Origin: Candidatus Woesearchaeota archaeon | GTDB taxonomy: Archaea > Nanobdellota > Nanobdellia > Woesearchaeales > WAPJ01 | NCBI GenBank assembly: GCA_015520785.1 | Contig: WAPJ01000102.1 | Span: forward strand, 1-11,049 | Length of the DNA stretch: 11,049 nt | Direction of reading: 5' to 3' | Part shown: one piece after another, positions 9,335-11,049 of the stretch | Layout: every line of letters starts with the position of its first letter | Numbering within the stretch: the stretch's first letter is position 1 | Translations under genes and position numbers: made by a program | The notes under the pieces: model-generated | Told to the model about the DNA's origin: nothing | Database searches by the model: none | Seen by the model: only the letters and a program-made list of their open reading frames with translations

Positions 9335-9949
9335 ATGGAAGTCCTCACGCCTCAAGGAGTGAATGTTGACGCGCTTGCCGAGGAAGTCTTCTGGGAGGCG
9401 ATCAGGCTCGCCGGCGGGTTGAAACGACTCGTGGAGTTTAAGCATCTCACCTGGCTGCCCAGCCTCGCAGCCGCGAGCTACGCAGTGGTGATGAAGGAGG
9501 AGGCATTCATGACCGACCTGGAGATTGCCGAAAAGCTGGGTGTGAGCAAGGAGACCGTGAGGAACATGCTCCGCGCCAATCCCGAGGAAGTAAAAGCCTA
9601 TCTTGAGGGGAGGGTGGAGAAGGTTGATGAGCATAAGGCTGGCGGTCTCGCCCGGCTCGCGTATGAGTATTTGAAGCGGCGTGGCGAACTCCAGGAACGC
9701 GTCAGCCTCACGCGCGAGGAGCTCGAACTCTTGAACGTCTTCTGGGCTGGGATTGTGCTCCTCAAGCTGAAAGGCCTTGACTTCCCCGCAAGCAAGGATC
9801 AGATTAAGGAGCGGCTTGAAGGCGTGAGCATTGAAGTAGAAGGCACGCCCATAAGCAGACTGCTTGACAGGCTGCCAGACGAGGTAGGAACGCCAGCAGA
9901 ACTGCTGAAGCTTCTCAAACAGGCAGCAGGAGAAGTGAAGGGAGCGTGA
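9335..9949 (+). CDS. Near-KaiC HTH regulatory protein
   Basis: 204 residues from the ATG at 9335, preceded by the SD GGTGAT; a TTG at 9329 would add two residues. The N-terminal domain (about 8-92) has LAEEVFWEAIRLAGGLKRLVEFKHLTWLPSLAAASYAVVMKEE followed by an HTH (FMTDLEIAEKLGVSKETVRNMLRANPEEV, about 58-86). This is the 'near_KaiC' probable regulatory domain that recurs beside KaiC homologues. The C-terminal half (about 98-204) is helical and charged, with a hydrophobic helix NVFWAGIVLLKLKGL. The gene is 23 bp downstream of the KaiC-like gene, the expected family pairing. A plausible role is a DNA-binding or adaptor partner whose activity the ATPase controls, which is inferred from context only. 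Confidence 0.8.
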   Translation: MEVLTPQGVNVDALAEEVFWEAIRLAGGLKRLVEFKHLTWLPSLAAASYAVVMKEEAFMTDLEIAEKLGVSKETVRNMLRANPEEVKAYLEGRVEKVDEHKAGGLARLAYEYLKRRGELQERVSLTREELELLNVFWAGIVLLKLKGLDFPASKDQIKERLEGVSIEVEGTPISRLLDRLPDEVGTPAELLKLLKQAAGEVKGA

Positions 9950-10155
9950 AGGAAAAACAATTCATACTTCCCCGCATCTTTTCTTACCCATTCTTTTATC
10001 TTATCCACTCACATTCACCCACCCTTCCAATCAACGCCTTCTCCAATCACCTTTCCGTATCCTATCCACAGTTCTTTCTTCTCATCAGGGGTGGTTCAGG
10101 ATGGAGAATACGCATATGGAGAAGTGGAAAGAATATGGTAAAGGAGTGAAGGATA
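9950..10155. terminator. Convergent intergenic region with pyrimidine-rich 3' tails
   Basis: After the near-KaiC stop the + strand is rich in C and T with very few G (four in 9961-10080). It includes T-rich runs such as CTTTTCTTACC and TTCTTTTATCTT (about 9978-10003), fit for archaeal termination. From about 10086 the + strand becomes G/A-rich, meaning the - strand transcript of the membrane gene has the same C/T-rich character after its stop. No RNA gene was recognised. A 29-codon frame at 10101-10190 was considered and rejected. Confidence 0.4.
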
Positions 10156-10755
10156 CTAGCGGGAAGAAGCCTCGTCTCCATGCTTCTTGAGGAAGAGGAG
10201 TGAGAAGAAGAAGCTCATGCTCGCTGCAGTGATGAGGAGGCGTTGGAAGAACGCGTCCGGATAGAGGTGTTTGATCAGGCTTGTAAGGGGGAACGTATAA
10301 TTCCCCATGGGGAAGAAGGTCTCATGGAAGACTGTGAAGAACTGGTTGAAGCCGGTGATGGCAAGGAGGCTGAGGACGAGCATCATGGTAAGGCTGATGA
10401 GCATGCCGCTCCGCGCTGGTTTCCACCGGCTGATAAGCAGAAGGCTGAGGGCGAGGAGGATGAGCGTGATGGTGAGGCGTGACTGGACATCCCGTAAGTG
10501 TTGGACGGTCCTGTCAGGATAGAACGTGTGGAGTGCTGATGGAGCGAGAATGGTGAAGAGGAGTGTTTGCGCGTGCAGCACGTCTGCTGGGAGTATGCCC
10601 CGTGGCGTATGGATCGCGTTGGGTGTGGTTGTGAGGAGGATGAGATGCTGGAGGAAGGGGTTGAGGAGGAATGCGAGGAGGAGTATCCAGGGGAGGAGCA
10701 GACCGCTCAGGAACGTGAGGATAAAGGATGGAGGATCGTCTTTCCGTTGCATCAT
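10156..10755 (-). CDS. DUF1461-like integral membrane protein
   Basis: 199 residues with about four hydrophobic spans: about 11-42, 94-110, 117-136 and 172-189. The layout is a first helix, an extracytoplasmic-type loop (about 45-92), two central helices, a second loop (137-170) and a last helix. Loop motifs DRTVQHLRDV (81-90) and FTVFHETFF...TFPLTSLIKHLYPDAFF (about 140-170) match my memory of DUF1461 (TIGR01906), with its HLRDV and FxxFHxxxF...LIxLFPxxFF patterns. Function unknown; conserved His and Asp residues in the loops could be catalytic or metal-binding. There is no SD. A TATA box centred 28.5 bp upstream of the ATG suggests a leaderless transcript. Co-divergent with thiI. Confidence 0.65.
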   Translation of the reverse strand: MMQRKDDPPSFILTFLSGLLLPWILLLAFLLNPFLQHLILLTTTPNAIHTPRGILPADVLHAQTLLFTILAPSALHTFYPDRTVQHLRDVQSRLTITLILLALSLLLISRWKPARSGMLISLTMMLVLSLLAITGFNQFFTVFHETFFPMGNYTFPLTSLIKHLYPDAFFQRLLITAASMSFFFSLLFLKKHGDEASSR

Positions 10756-10779
10756 ATCATGGTTGAGTGAAGCGCGTGA

Positions 10780-10787
10780 TTAAAAAA
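10780..10787. promoter_or_regulatory. TATA box apparently shared by two divergent leaderless genes
   Basis: The sequence TTAAAAAA (TTTTTTAA on the other strand) has its centre at 10783.5, exactly 28.5 bp from both the - strand ATG (10755) and the + strand ATG (10812). No other AT-rich candidate lies in the 56-bp interval, and neither gene has an SD. Confidence 0.5.
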
Positions 10788-10790
10788 CAC

Positions 10791-10800
10791 ACGTGCACGT
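10791..10800. repeat. Perfect 10-bp palindrome in the thiI promoter
   Basis: ACGTGCACGT lies between the shared TATA box and the thiI start, on the thiI side only. A dimeric regulator bound here could affect thiI but not the membrane gene. Confidence 0.35.
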
Positions 10801-10811
10801 CCCCCACGCGT

Positions 10812-11049
10812 ATGCCACACGTGAAGCCTGAAGCATGCTATACCGCAGTAGCACATGAAGTCATGCTCAAGGGGAAGAAGCGAGGATGGTTTGAACGCCG
10901 TCTCGCCGAGAATCTCAGCGCGCACGTCCAGGCGCGAGGAATGACTGTGAGGATTGAGCGTGCCGAGGGCAGGTTTATCATCCACACGCCCCACAGCAGC
11001 GAGGCTGATCGGATTCTCACGCGCGTGTTCGGCGTGCATCACGCGTGGA
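10812..11049 (+). CDS. thiI: tRNA 4-thiouridine synthase ThiI, N-terminal part (runs off the window)
   Basis: 79 codons are present from the ATG at 10812, with the rest beyond the window edge. The segment HEVMLKGKKRGWFERRLAENLSAHV (about 15-39) matches the N-terminal ferredoxin-like domain of ThiI, whose consensus reads roughly GEI-LKGKNRxxFExxLxxNI. It is followed by VRIERAEGRFII and RILTRVFGVHHAW, matching the 'vfGI' end of that domain before the THUMP domain. ThiI activates U8 of tRNA by adenylation for sulfur insertion, and in some lineages also supplies thiamine biosynthesis. The first glycine of the usual GE(I/L) is replaced (AHEVMLKG). No SD is seen, and the spacing from the TATA box suggests a leaderless transcript. 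Confidence 0.8.
   Translation, partial: MPHVKPEACYTAVAHEVMLKGKKRGWFERRLAENLSAHVQARGMTVRIERAEGRFIIHTPHSSEADRILTRVFGVHHAW

Noticed and set aside
10101..10190. 29-codon + strand frame overlapping the 3' end of the membrane gene
   Set aside because: It has a purine-rich stretch before the ATG but no promoter, no motif and an antisense overlap. Too weak to call without conservation.

Overview
Archaeal window, probably from a mesophilic lineage; I cannot name the phylum, and a DPANN or euryarchaeal host are both possible. Archaeal signs are the Cdc48/VAT-type double AAA ATPase, a KaiC-like ATPase of the archaeal AF_0795 type with its usual 'near-KaiC' partner, TATA boxes 26-29 bp upstream of predicted transcript starts, some apparently leaderless genes, and Shine-Dalgarno sequences of the GAGGTGA(T) type. 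The groES-groEL pair is of bacterial type (group I chaperonin), as known in Methanosarcina and scattered other archaea, and was presumably acquired from bacteria in the past.

Layout. (1) 1-1283, + strand: the 3' end of an unidentified gene, a very short SprT/YgjP-like zincin, a 42-45 residue basic proline-rich peptide that gene callers could easily miss, and a PIN-domain nuclease. (2) 1294-7625, - strand, a stress and proteostasis block: groEL, groES, a protein with four CBS domains and a C-terminal region resembling ribosome hibernation factors (HPF/RaiA), a Cdc48-type unfoldase, and an Hsp20. (3) 7626-7994: a 369-bp divergent intergenic region with an AT-rich promoter block, a perfect 7-5-7 inverted repeat next to the hsp20 TATA box, and a stretch almost without G. 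(4) 7995-9949, + strand operon: a winged-HTH protein, a KaiC-like ATPase and a near-KaiC HTH protein. (5) 10156-11049: a DUF1461-like membrane protein (-) and the start of thiI (+), diverging from what looks like one shared TATA box.

How the genes may work together. Hsp20 would hold unfolding proteins, GroEL/ES would refold them, Cdc48 would unfold or extract substrates, and the CBS protein could tie ribosome hibernation to adenylate levels. The hsp20 operator-like palindrome has a 14/19 match with the same 7-5-7 spacing upstream of groES, which suggests one heat-shock regulon. The wHTH gene diverging from hsp20 is a candidate regulator, but this is inference.

The most useful leads are the shared hsp20/groES element, the symmetric shared promoter at 10755/10812, the CBS-HPF fusion, the wHTH-KaiC-HTH cassette, the small basic peptide upstream of the PIN nuclease, and the near-identical DNA encoding the two P-loops of Cdc48.
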